Assembly (NCBI RefSeq): GCF_050948215.1
Contig: NC_135164.1
Coordinates: 2,547,116-2,611,115 of the forward strand
DNA: 64,000 bases
DNA from: Halictus rubicundus
Lineage: Eukaryota; Arthropoda; Insecta; Hymenoptera; Halictidae
Reading direction: 5' to 3'
Below the pieces are notes generated by a model. That model had not been told where the DNA came from, ran no database searches, and was given only the letters and a program-made list of their open reading frames with translations. Below, one piece after another: positions 23,524-35,500 of this stretch. Made by a program: the position numbers and the translations under genes. Each line of letters starts with the position of its first letter. Positions within the stretch are counted from its first letter, which is position 1.

Positions 23524-26500
23524 GTCTCGTCCGTTTGCCCGTTCGATTTGTTCTCTGATCTGTCTTGTCGTGTCCTGTCTATCGTCAGTTTGGTTTTTTC
23601 GTGACTCGATGATTTTGGATTTAGGTGGGAAAAAGTAGCGTTTCGTAATTGGACGTGGGTGCATTGGGAGGAGTTTTGAGTTGATGAGAGTGGGAGACTG
23701 TCAGGAAATTCCTTGGTCTCGTCTTCGTCCGTCGATGGCGTGATTTATTGTGGAAATTCCGTTCGTCGTTTCGTTGGTTCGGTCGCATGTGCTGTCCATC
23801 TGTCGGGGTTATGATTGTCGAATTTCGGCGGTCATAAATTAATATTCTCGGTCGGTTTGTAGCTAATTCGCACGTGTTTTTTTATGGTACATCCTTTTCA
23901 GGTATGTCCCTTTGTCGCCTGGAGGAACGGTACGGTACGGTCGACCTTCGGTGTAGCCGTCGCAACAGTATCAATTGAAAAGGTCAGAACAGAAGATAAA
24001 GTTGAGAAATATAAAAACGAAAGGACGGAGAACGCAGACGTTTGAGGAAATCGCAGGAAGTTTGGAATCCAAATTTTCAGCGACTGAAAATCCCATGAAT
24101 TTTGACGCGGGCCGAGCAGCTCGGAGGACCATTGATAAGTACGGTCGTCCCTTTTGAAAAGTTTTCCATGGCCGCGGTTACTCTGCTGTCTGAAAAGTGG
24201 CAGCCGGTCTAAAGACTCCCCCCGTCGATTCGTCGGAAAGTTAGAGTGGTCTTTTCTGTTTCCTTTTTAAGTTACTAAAAACGAGGTACAGGACCTCCGC
24301 ATTTGGATCAAGTTCTCCGCGAGCGGCGTTCAAACGAAGACTGATTCGGGGGACCGCATCAGCGAAACCCTCGACGAGCACTTCCTCCCTAAACCTTAAC
24401 TTGATCAACATCCCCGAAATAATAGCGAGCCATAAAGTTGCCACGGAAACATGCAAAACTCAGGAGTCAGCCATTGTAGATAGACGTCGTCCTTTTTTCA
24501 GCGGAGCTCACGGAAGTGTTCAAAAACGCCCTTCTAAGTAGTACAACTTTTTAAAACTCTGACTTGAAACGACATGACTTCTTTTTTTAGAAATTTTCAA
24601 AGAGATGAAAATGAGTTATTTCACTAGTAAGCGACCTCTAATGAACACCATAGAAGGGAAGAAAGCTTCGTTCCGTCCTCATTTGCGCGGAGCGGAATTA
24701 GAATCACCGCGTAATTACAAAATTCACATCTCGATTCCGTTTCGCGTTCGTTAAACAAACGAAACGCAGAGTAATGGATAAAGGGGGACGAGCAATTAGC
24801 TATAATTACGTCTAATCAGCAGTAACATCCGTTCCGGGCGTAAGTAGTGGTATCGTCCGGGGCGAGGCTAAACGGGGCTTAGCTTGTTAATTAAAAAACT
24901 GTTTCTATTCGAATTGGTAAGCAACGTTCCAGTCCGGGAAACTCGGCATGGCGGCGGCGGCGAACTCGTAAACGTTCACAGAGGTCTTCATCCGAGCTCT
25001 TTGTTCAGAGTATCCATTATGCAGGGCCTTCTTTATCCAGGACTTTCAGGCTGCGTTCTGCGCTCGTCTGGCTTTTCGTTGGCGGCTCGTATAGCGCACG
25101 AAGAAATCCATGTATCTTTTATTCTCGGCCCCTTTTAGCCCAGTTATTATTTTCCGTATGAAAAGATCTCCTAATGTTCAGTTCAGCTTAACCGGGACAC
25201 TGGCCGTCATTCACGTTATCTTCTGCGTATTAAATTCTCGGCGAAAAAACCACTTCCAATAAATCTCAGCTGTTGGTTAAATATCGTCTTGCTCGCTACC
25301 AGAAGGATACAACAAAGTAGCCCGCAAGTAGTAGCCCTCAACGAAGTAGTCAGACACCATTTTGTTTCTCGAATCGCGTTAATTTTCGGCCCACTACGAA
25401 CAGTATTTAATAACTTATGCACAATAAGCGACTTCTCACCGATTCGGATGACACTGAAATCTGTTTTGAAGGTCAACATTCTGAATAACGTTTCCCTGTA
25501 TACACTCCCTGTCAACTAAAATTGCTAAATTCAACTTAAATTTGTTTATTATCCTCCATTCAACTGTATTTAACAGAAATAGTACCTAGTTTTGTATGTA
25601 TCCTTGGTCACTCAAACGAAGTTACACAAAGGTATCGGTTTCCGTCTAGGAGATTAAGAAGTTCTTAACGGTTTAATTATGGTTACCGACGGAAGTTAAT
25701 AAAGAGTCAGACTAATAATAACCGGGTAGTAATTTCCTTTTCATCGAGCAAGTAGCTGGTCTCCGGAGATTCGGATTCTGCCATTGTAAATTCTCCGAAC
25801 TATAATTTTCCAATTATCCCTTAGTTGCTTTTGTAACTTCGACGACGGGCTGCTTTACGGCGGTAACGATCCTAATAAACCATGGTGGAACACCTAACTT
25901 CAGCACACGCTGGTCTACCGCACTCGACGCCCCGAATATATTATAACTAATATCTACATTTTTAATCGGAACATTTTGCTCGTAAATAATAAAATTCTGG
26001 ACGGTGTTTGGAATATGAATTCACCGGGGGTAAAACTGTCAGTAAAGATGACGACCCGAGATCGAATTTCGCAGTTACTGTCGGTCTGTGTTACGTGTGT
26101 TTGCCAACAGCATGCTCGCGAGAAAAAATTCTGAGGCGCGGTTCTACGCGGCAGAGTCCTCCGCTCGTTCATTGTTATTTAATTCCCGGCGAAGGCAGAT
26201 TCCCGAGATTACGGAATTACCGAAATCCACGAGCGTAATTGTTATTCAGCCGGCGTATCACAAGGAAATTGTATTTCCTTCCAAGACGCACGCAAACTTC
26301 GTAGGTTGTTGCGCGAACCGTAGCTCCTTAATTCCGCATGAACTTTCGAACGGCCGACGTAAACTTGACTCCCTTACGGCGCGGCGCGGCGCGGCGCGCA
26401 GCGGAAACCGTGCCAAACTGTGCAATGCTTAACTTATTATTTGAGTTTCGAGAAACAAGCACGAGTTACCGAGCCGATCGTCGACACCGACACTCGGCCC

Positions 26501-28479
26501 GCGCACTTTTCCGAACGTCTTTCTCCCGTCTGGAAACGCCAACAACCAATCCAGGGAAAACGTTCTTCGTGTGATAGGCTCTTCAGACTTCCAGAATGAT
26601 AAAAAATTCGCAAAATGACGTTCGCTGGAAGCCGAGCTGAATCTGGATGCAACTCGAATAGGATTTTCCAATGCTTACCGATGATTTCCAACCGGAAATC
26701 GTCGTCGATGCTCTGGCGTGTCAGGAAAGTGGCGATGGCGGCGCGGGAGAAAACCGTGTATCCTCGAGGACGAAACTCCGGCCCCCGGGGGAAATCGGAG
26801 TTCGCTTGCCGGAGAATCGGTTAATATGCATTATTCAACCAATGACTCGCCACAGTGCCGCGTAAACGAACCGCGCCGTCGCGCACACACATACTCGAAC
26901 GGTCGCGGCGAATTAGAGAGACGGAACTGCGATGTCTCGCGCCTCGTCGCGTTAATAAGTATAAACTCGTGATTTCTAATGAAAAGGGAGGGGGCGGGCG
27001 ACTGAACATCTGCTTCAGCGAACCGTAGTTTCGCACGTATCGTAAATGTTTTTCTTCGAAGTCGTTAATTTTCCTTGCCGATCCCTTATTCTTCGTATCG
27101 ATTAAATATTTTCAATGTAACGTTCTCCGAAGATTAGGGGCTGAAGAGGGTTCTGGCGCTTTCGGCAGAACCGTATGCGCGGAAACACGTGCACACAGTC
27201 GTCGACTGCTATTTTTGCTGCAAACTTCGGCACAGGCCGAGTATGCGAGTAGCATTTCCTTCGAAGTTGCACGCCGAGCCGCGCGCATGCGGCGTTTACG
27301 AAAAGCTTGCGCGACATTTATGCCGAAAGTTTCGCACGTGGCCGGCTCGCCGAGGCAATGGGACATGTAACTACGGCCGACATACGAGCACTTAGTGTGA
27401 AGTCAAGTTTACCGAACCTATGTGACTATACCGTCGCGACACCTTTCCTCTGTTATCTCGAGCCCGTCGATTGTTCGTCCCCGTCCCTAATTAATTTTGC
27501 AATCTGGCGTAATCCAAACAGAAGTCTTTCGTTGATACCTGCGCACGTTTTGAAATTGCTTTTATCCAAATTGGCCCTTTATAAGTGAATTTATTAATTT
27601 TTTAAATTGCGCTTTCCCGTTTTTCTGAAAATTACTTTCACACTAGAAAGAACACATAAAGAAATTGTGTTATTTACATTTCAAGCTTAACATTTCGAGC
27701 TCCCACCCAGTAGTCTCAAAAATTGTAGAATTTGTGGAACTCAAAGTGTATTAAACTGTATAATATGTTATTAAATTTGAATTGTGGTGTCTCGGTTAAG
27801 AAGCATATGATATTAAACGAACGGATAGTTTATTTATTGCAGTATGAAATAATACGACATAATTTCGCATGAAGCTGTTATGAAACGGTGAATGACACAA
27901 CCATTAAAAACCGTGGAAGTTCGGCGTCAAGCGCCGATAGAAAGTAAGAAAAACCATCTTTTATTAAAATCGTTTTAGCTTCTATTGGACGGTAACCTCG
28001 TTAAAGTAAGCTTCTGCTGCTTGGCAGGATTTAATAACGGAACCTCAAGATTACGCTTTCGTGGCAAGAAAGAGTCTACGGGAAAAGTGAAAATTAATTA
28101 ATACTGTATTTACAAAAACCGTGATTCCGAAAGCTGCAGACGTCACGGATACATTTAACAGAACCATTGCTCGATCAAGTTTTATTAACGCTTGGAATCA
28201 CTAAATATACATTGGTTTTTATCGATACCGTACCTTCGTAAAATAGAATCAATCTTCTTGAAATGGAAATGGATTAGCTGTATGACGTTGACACTGGAAC
28301 TGTGGTAATAACAATGAGAGGTAATAATAATCGTGCCTCCGTCTGTCCCCTCGTACGTCCCGCCATAACCGACCCATGTGAGGCTTATGGTGTTTATCCA
28401 CTTACATGAGGCACCGCTGCGCAACGAAGATGCGCGCTGGACGAAAGAAATAATGGTGGGGGAAGCGGGCAAGTAAGGG

Positions 28480-28648
28480 GCCCTACGAGCCCACCATTGT
28501 TAGGATAACAAAACAGTTGCTTTTAGTGCTCCGTAGTGCTCTAGTGTCGTGGTGTGTAGTATCAGTGTTGTGGTGAAACTAGTGTGACCTTCGTGATTAG
28601 AAAAATGCGAACAAGTTGAAATTAATAGTTAACGGATACTGCATTGAG
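28480..28648 (+). other. Possible untranslated leader exon with splice donor
   Basis: A GT-rich stretch ends in TTGAG followed by GTAAGTACC at 28649, a strong match to a splice donor. The exon shows no long reading frame, so it would be a 5' leader. No TATA box or downstream exon could be tied to it. This is a guess from one splice-like motif. Confidence 0.15.
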
Positions 28649-28688
28649 GTAAGTACCGTAGAATAACTTTTTAATCGAAATCCGTTAA

Positions 28689-29405
28689 GGGGTTATATAC
28701 AGTCAGGAGGCCCAAAAAAAGCGATTTTTTAAGAATTTTTCCTGAGAAGACTTTTACATTTATTAATATAAAAATTTGTACACATATTATGGTAACTTTT
28801 AACTGTACTTTAATATTTTTTATTTGTAAAAATAATAATTTTGAAAGCTGCTATAGCTGATCTCCAGGGGCTCCTCTGAGAAAAGGCGCCTTGCGGTGAC
28901 CACGATATCTCTGGACTGGATCATCTAAAATGAAAAAACCAAACGGATTTCGTTAAAGTAATGTATAATCTTGTAATTAATCGAAGGTTTTTCTCACCGA
29001 TGAATATTTCTTTTTTATAAACAATTTAAGGCCAAAATTTTGGTGAAAAATCGATTTTTTCTTGAGAGAAGCCGCCATTTTGTCAAAAAATTTGATTTTG
29101 CTTATTCCTTCGATTAATTACAAGATTATACATTACTTTAACGAAATCCGTTTGGTTTTTTCATTTTAGATGATCCAGTCCAGAGATATCGTGGTCACCG
29201 CAAGGCGCCTTTTCTCAGAGGAGCCCCTGGAGATCAGCTATAGCAGCTTTCAAAATTATTATTTTTACAAATAAAAAATGTTAAAATACAGTTAAAAGTT
29301 ACCATAATATGTGTACAAATTTTTACATTTATAAATGTAAAAGTCTTCTCAGGAAAAATTCTTAAAAAGTCGCTTTTTTAGGGCCTCCCGACTGTACATA
29401 ACCCC
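28689..29405. mobile_element. 717-bp TTAA foldback element
   Basis: TTAA at 28685-28688 and 29406-29409. Ends begin GGGGTTATATACAGTCAGGA and, inverted, GGGGTTATGTACAGTCGGGA. The arms are 299 bp each (28689-28987 and 29107-29405), nearly identical, around a 119-bp spacer. TTAA duplications fit Kolobok or piggyBac; the G-rich start fits Kolobok better (inference). No coding capacity. Confidence 0.85.
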
Positions 29406-29409
29406 TTAA

Positions 29410-30865
29410 GTAGAACGAATCCTGCCAGAAGGAAATCTGGCACACCAGTAACGAAAGCAACACGGGAATAAAATTAGTATTATCGAATCGGGGAAATTTG
29501 TTGTTCGTCCCATGACACTTTCGGGCTTCAAGTCGTAATTAATGCGTCGGACAGGTTTGCGGTCCCATTTGCAGCGATTCTACGTGTTCGGTGTGCTCGA
29601 TCTTTGCGCTTTGCGGGTTTAATGTGGTTCGCATGATTAGCCATCAGTACTAGGCATCGAGTGCTCTTCTAATTAACAATCTATCAGAGGTCCCGGTCGT
29701 CTTTCCCAACAAATGCCACAATTTTGATTCTTCCGAATTCATATGTTTTCCGTTTAAAATGAATCGATAATTTCTTGTTCTTTGTGTATTCAATTTCGAA
29801 AACTATTCCGCGCAGAAACAGCAAAAACAGCAATTTTTAAAAATGTATTGCATGCATAATACGAGAGAATTAAACACTTTCAATCTCCGGTATCATTGGA
29901 ATGATCGAACCTACTCTTCAATTATTCATAAAAACGCGACAGGAAATAAAGCGATATATTTCAAGTGAATAAACAACGTATTCTACTCGCATCACGTATA
30001 CAATCGCGAATAAAAACATTATCTAGTTTTTAATTTTACAATTGCAGTTACACAAACGTAAAGATTATGCTTGATTATTTTCTTAAAAAATTATGATTAT
30101 TTTTATACTTCCAAAACAATGTGTCGAGACTAATATTTCTGTTGGCGACTGCAAGGACGAATTGTGTTGTGAAATAAATAAACATTTGATAGGATAGAGC
30201 GGCTGAAAGAAATCAGTTTTAAACGTATATTCTCGAATTAGAATTGATCGATTTATAACACCGCGGTCGAATTTAATTCGGTAATAAAACTCGGCGACGC
30301 GTCGCGCCCCTCTCCCCCATGATGAATAATAATTGAATCCCGTTTCTCCTGGACGCGTACGAACGGCATGAAAAAGCTGCACAAAAAATCAGCCGTATAT
30401 TCAATTCAAAATCCCGCGGTTTCGATATCTCGCGGTCCCTTCGGGCAGCCCGGATAAATAAATTCGTTCCGGTCGCCAGAAGTTGCAGCCGATAATGGAA
30501 TGCGAAAGTAACCGGAGCTATTATGCTTCTCGACTAATTAGCAGGTACACGCGTGCTGTATTATTATTGCATCGGCCGTTGCATCATTTAACACCTGCTA
30601 CACGATCTGTTTTCCATCGACGCAATGCACGCTACTTCTATGACACTCGAGCGATCGTGTTACTACAGTTCGCGTGAACAAGGTGGGCAATGGATCAACG
30701 CGAATCGATCGAACGATATTTAAAAAAATAATGCCAATTGTTCGGCGCCGCGATTTCGTTTATTACTTACTAATATTAATAAATGCTGTTATTCAACGCT
30801 GTCCGAGAAGCAGTAGTCTCAGAATAATCATAAATAGAAAAATAAAATACAGTGACTTTTCGATA
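29410..30865. other. Unannotated spacer
   Basis: No gene, RNA or repeat recognised. Confidence 0.5.
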
Positions 30866-30867
30866 TA

Positions 30868-32507
30868 CAGTGGCTCACGAAAGTATTCGAACGCTTACGT
30901 TTACAAATTTTAATGAATAAAATAAGATGTACTAAACTAATCTGTATAGAACAATTTGATATCTATAGTAAGGGGGAAGTCTCAAGATTATGTCAGTAAA
31001 ATTTGAAAAGGATTGAACAACGTAGGCAGAAGTTATGATATATTTATTAGAAACACGCATAATAAGTGACTCACAAAAGTATTCGAACGCTACATATATT
31101 ATTACATTATTTAATGTTAATATTTTGTTGGACCACCTTTAGCAGTAACGATGTGTCTCAATCGACGTTCCGTACTATAAACCAATGATTTTGTAAAAGT
31201 ACACACAATGGAATTCCATACTTCTATGATTTTTTGTTTCAATACCTCCTTTGAAGTTATATGATATTTATTTAATCTTTTTCCGATTTCAGCTCATAAA
31301 TTTCCAATTGGATTTATGTCTGGACTTTGCGGTGGAGTAGTTAACATATGTGGTGTGTTATATATGATCCATTCTTTCACTATTCCTGCAGTATGCTTGG
31401 GATTGTTATCTTGTTGGAAGTGGAAGTCTTCCAATAATCCTAATTTGCGGGCAGTTTCTTTAAGATTGCTCCTTAAAATATTTAAATACTTATATTTATC
31501 GAGTATTCCATCAATGAATACCAAATTTCCGGTGCCACTTGCCGCCATGCACCCCCACACCATAACCGATCCACCTCCGTGTTTCACTGTTTGCTGTAAA
31601 TTTTTAATTTCCAATTCCGTATTTGGTTTTCTCCGAACATAATTTTGACCATCTGAGGCAAAGATGTTAAATTTAGACTCATCCGAAAAGATGACCTTAT
31701 CCCAGAAAAAATGATCTTTATTGAGATATGCTTTTGCAAAAGCCAGTCTTTTTTTCGATTTACCGCATTGATACATGGCTTCCTTCGTGGTACACTGCCA
31801 TGAAAATCATTATTTCGTAAGATTCGTCGACATAATTCGGGATGAACTTCTTCATGAAACATATCAGCTACCATATTTGTGAGTTTAGGAGCGGATATAG
31901 TAGGATCTTTTTTATTTCGCGAATGATAATTTTCTGTTCTCTTTCAGTTAATTTCTTTCGTCGACCTGATCGAGCCTTGTTCGCAATTGTTCCTTCATTT
32001 TTTGATTTTTCAATAATGTAATGTATTGTAGACTTACTTCTGTTTATAATTTCTGCAATCTCGTTATATGATTTTCCATCCTTATGCAATCGAAGTATCA
32101 TTTCTCTTTCACACTTTTGTGTTTCTGACTTTTTAGTCTTCATTTAAACTACTACTGTGCACAGTTGTACGTTGCTGTTACGGAAACGATTCCTTAACAT
32201 CAACTGAACGTACCAATGTTTTCATTTAGTAGTAATGTGTACATTCCTTTCTAAGAAAGATGAAAACATATCAACAGCGTTACAGCGTTCGAATACTTTT
32301 GTGAGTCACTTATTACGCGTGTTTCTAATAAATATATCATAACTTCTGGCTACGCTGTTGAATCCTTTTCAAATTTTACTGACATAATCTTGAGACTTCC
32401 CCCTTACTACAGATACCAAATTGTTCTATACAGATTAGTTTAGTACATCTTATTTTATTCATTAAAATTCGTAAACGTAAGCGTTCGAATACTTTCGTGA
32501 GCCACTG
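30868..32507 (-). mobile_element. Tc1 element copy 2, inactive
   Basis: 1640 bp flanked by TA (30866-30867 and 32508-32509). Same ends, IR/DR layout and internal sequence as the 21594-23224 element, inverted relative to it. Only scattered substitutions and small indels separate the two copies. Confidence 0.95.
31117..32143 (-). pseudogene. Tc1-type transposase pseudogene, copy 2
   Basis: Minus-strand relative of the 21950-22975 pseudogene, starting at ATG 32143. The codon that is TGA in copy 1 is still CGA here. It shares the one-base shift after REIKK (about 31908). The A-run (31749-31755, read as T on this strand) is seven long, one base short. The W position carries TGA (31294-31296), where copy 1 has TAA. 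The catalytic glutamate codon is GGA, giving NPIGNL, so the DD34E triad is lost in addition to the frame breaks. Motifs FSDESKFN, HGGGSVMVWGC and QQDNNPKHT are intact. Confidence 0.93.
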
Positions 32508-32509
32508 TA

Positions 32510-35500
32510 TGTATTTATCTATCGGACTGTCGAATTTCTGCCGGGTCGGGGGACGCAAATGAAAAACCGAGTAATCTTCGATAAGTTATACGACGAGAGC
32601 GGGGAAACAAGACGACACCGGCAACATTTCTCGCTCGTACGCGGGATATGTGCGCGACGAATGAAATTTTGTTTCGCGATTTCCATCTCCGGGCCGGCCA
32701 TTCCGAGCTGCGAAACACCTTTATGCATCAGCTTTCGACCGCCCCCACACTCGCCTTCTTTCCACCTCCGGGATTCTCCTGCCTCCTTCCTGCTTCCTGT
32801 CCGCCGGGAGAAATTTTCCGGTGGAGAGAGCCGGCCGTCGGCCAAGTGGATTAAAAATTGTTACGGGACATTCATAAATATTTACAACATGTATCGAGCT
32901 ACGTGACCGGGCGAGAACGTTCTCCTTGAATTAATTGAACGAGTCGTACCACGGCCGCGGAAGCACACCGCCTCGAAAAAAGCGTGCCACCGATCGGCAA
33001 TTAGTATTACTCGGCTCATTTCGGCCGCTCCGAACCGAATCACGATTATTTATCTTGTGTCCTCTCGAAGGTCACTCCGCGACAAAATTATACAATATTA
33101 CGCTTCTTGGCAATCGAGCTTCTGGGCCTCTCGAAGGCAACGTTCCGTGATAGTGGGGGTAAATTTTTCACAAATACCGTACAATTCGAATTTAGAAAAT
33201 CGAACTATGCCGACTGGAGCCAGATTTTTCTTTCGCAATGACGGAAATATTGTTCACGGCATACCTTTTAATGTCCCGAGCGAATTTAGTACGTACCGTG
33301 CGGAGAGCTAGTGGAAGTAATTTAAAATGGGAAAAAATCGCATCGATCTCCGATACTGATTATCGGAGACCGTCATCTCCGTTAATACTGGCTCGATGAT
33401 CGCGACTCGATTCTTTGACATGGAAAATAGACGTAAAGAGGGAGTCCGTCGAACGAAGTCTTGTGAAAAGAGATCAGAGATTAAATCCAGTTTTATCAGG
33501 CTGTTCTTTGATGTCGCGATCTGCTTGATAATCAGCCCGAGGACCGCAATGTATATATCACTGTGAGATGAATTCTTCAGATGTGAGCATCGTTGAACGC
33601 ATCGCCGTCGAGCTCAGCCGAATTTCATAGAAACCGAACATTATTGCTCTCGAGTATGCGTTCCACCCTTGTGAAAAAGCTCAATCCCTAATGTTGACCC
33701 CTCTTTCTCGCGATCCACAGTTCGCGTGGATCTTTTAACAAATTCGCAACTGTTTGCCTATTGATACACGCTCTTTGATACGCTAATGTCGATTTCCAAA
33801 TGAATTTTTCTCTATGGAACGTATGTAGTTAAATTATTTTGTATTTTAATATCGAATTGGAAAGACACCAAATACTATTATAGTGTACTGTTTTTAACAG
33901 TTCGCATATATTTTGCTGACATATAATCGACGAATCAAATTTGCATTAGCGTCCGCTGTCTATTGATCGCGTGGTCGTGAAGGTGAACGCGTTAAGAAAA
34001 ATAATAGATATCGTGGTTAGAACGACACGTACAAAAATGGTTAATATCTGGCAGGATGAAATGTCAAGATAATATGTAAGATGATGATGCAAGGCGAGTC
34101 GTGATCGGCCACGAGGCGGAGGCTATCGGCGAGGAAAAAATAATAAGATAGGTGACTGGAAGTTTAAAGGGCGACACAGAGGGAACGTTATTAAAGCCGC
34201 GTCGTGCGACACGGAGTCTTGAAAAATTGGTGTCTACGGGAAATTAATTTCTCCTTATCCGCTCGCACGGAAGAACCGATAAATCTGGTCAGCACGGCCG
34301 GAACAGAATTTACGATCGAGCACCCTGCCGCGATCCGTATCATCTTGATTTTTCTGTGCGCCGTCATCGATGCGAATTTATAGGCCCCATCCTCCCCCGA
34401 TTCCCAGACATTCATCGTCGTAATTAGTTTTCCTGTCGATCGATTCGCGTCTGGAAACGTCTGCCGAGCCGCGAGACCGCGCGAACATCGTCGCGAGACG
34501 ACCGCCCTCGCGAAAATGAAAAATAAACGATCTAAGAGCGATTCGGCTTTCCTGTTTTTCATTGAAACGCGTAAAGAGCGTGGAATACCGTGCACAAAAG
34601 ACGGTGCTAGATTACCCGTGTGTAACAACTCTGCTGTGTTTTGATAGATCGCGTTGAATGAATCATTCCAACGTGGGAGGCGCGCGATAAATCTTTTCTA
34701 ATGATCACGAAATTACAATCGCGCCGGGGTAACTCGACGGAATTCGCTGCAATGTCGTTGAAGCATTTAGAATACTCCGAATTATTCGTTTGGATATTGA
34801 AAATCTACGGTGGATTCCGTTCTGCCGGACACATTTTCCAAATACCGTAACCCTCGGACGGTTGAATATATCGAAAAACGTAACACCAGCGTTATTATGC
34901 CCGAGCGAACGAAGAAATACATACATACCAGCACGTTGCGTCCGTCGTCGTAATCAAATTCCATTTTTCCCCCCATACAAATTACTTGGGCGCATTGAAA
35001 TTACGTAATAATCCGACTGCAATTGAGACGCAACGGGGGAGGTGTTGAACGACAAAGAAAGTAGTTCACCCCGACACGGCGGAGGAGGTGCTATAAGACT
35101 CAATTTCATGCTCGAATACGTGCCAGACTTCCGGTAATATTCCCCCACGGGGGCGTTCAGGCTAATGCGTCATTCCTTATTTCCATGGTTTGCCAAACCG
35201 GCGAGCTTCGTCGCGACGATATCTCAGATTTTCCCGAGATATCCCCGGATTCTCAGCTTTCCGGCCTGATAACAGCTCATCGGCGAGCAGTCGAACGAAT
35301 CCCCGCGTTTTTCCTTAACGAGAGAAAACTTTTGATCGTATTTTCGCCCCGGCGCGGCGAACAGAATGAACGATCACCTGAAATCGGATCTGGAATTGTA
35401 CGAAGCCGTCAAGTAATTTTATTGCCCCCTCTCGCCTATTCCTCAGATTCTAATTTAGATTCATCCCCGCTCCCTATAATTTCGCGTTACCTCAATCATT

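Larger units (their letters stand above)
23227..28684. other. Spacer with tandem repeats and a possible leader exon
   Basis: Besides the tandem repeat at 23383-23523 and the possible exon near 28480-28648, no gene was recognised. A (GCGGC)n run lies at about 26377-26397. A stretch at about 24500-24640 begins with GCTCACGGAAGTGTTC, similar to a Tc1 end, but no partner end was found. Between 26000 and 27600 both strands are unusually open because CpG-rich sequence lacks stop codons. Confidence 0.4.

Noticed and set aside
24500..24640. GCTCACGGAAGTGTTC as a Tc1 end
   Set aside because: Only a short partial match and no opposite end.
26377..26397. (GCGGC)n run as part of a CpG-island gene start
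   Set aside because: Simple repeat without splice, TATA or coding evidence nearby.
31316..31642. 108-codon frame antisense to the Tc1 copy 2 pseudogene
   Set aside because: A shadow of the transposase; the same antisense frame occurs in copy 1.
34191..34628. 145-codon open frame on the minus strand
   Set aside because: Starts at TTG, no recognisable domain, no coding neighbours.
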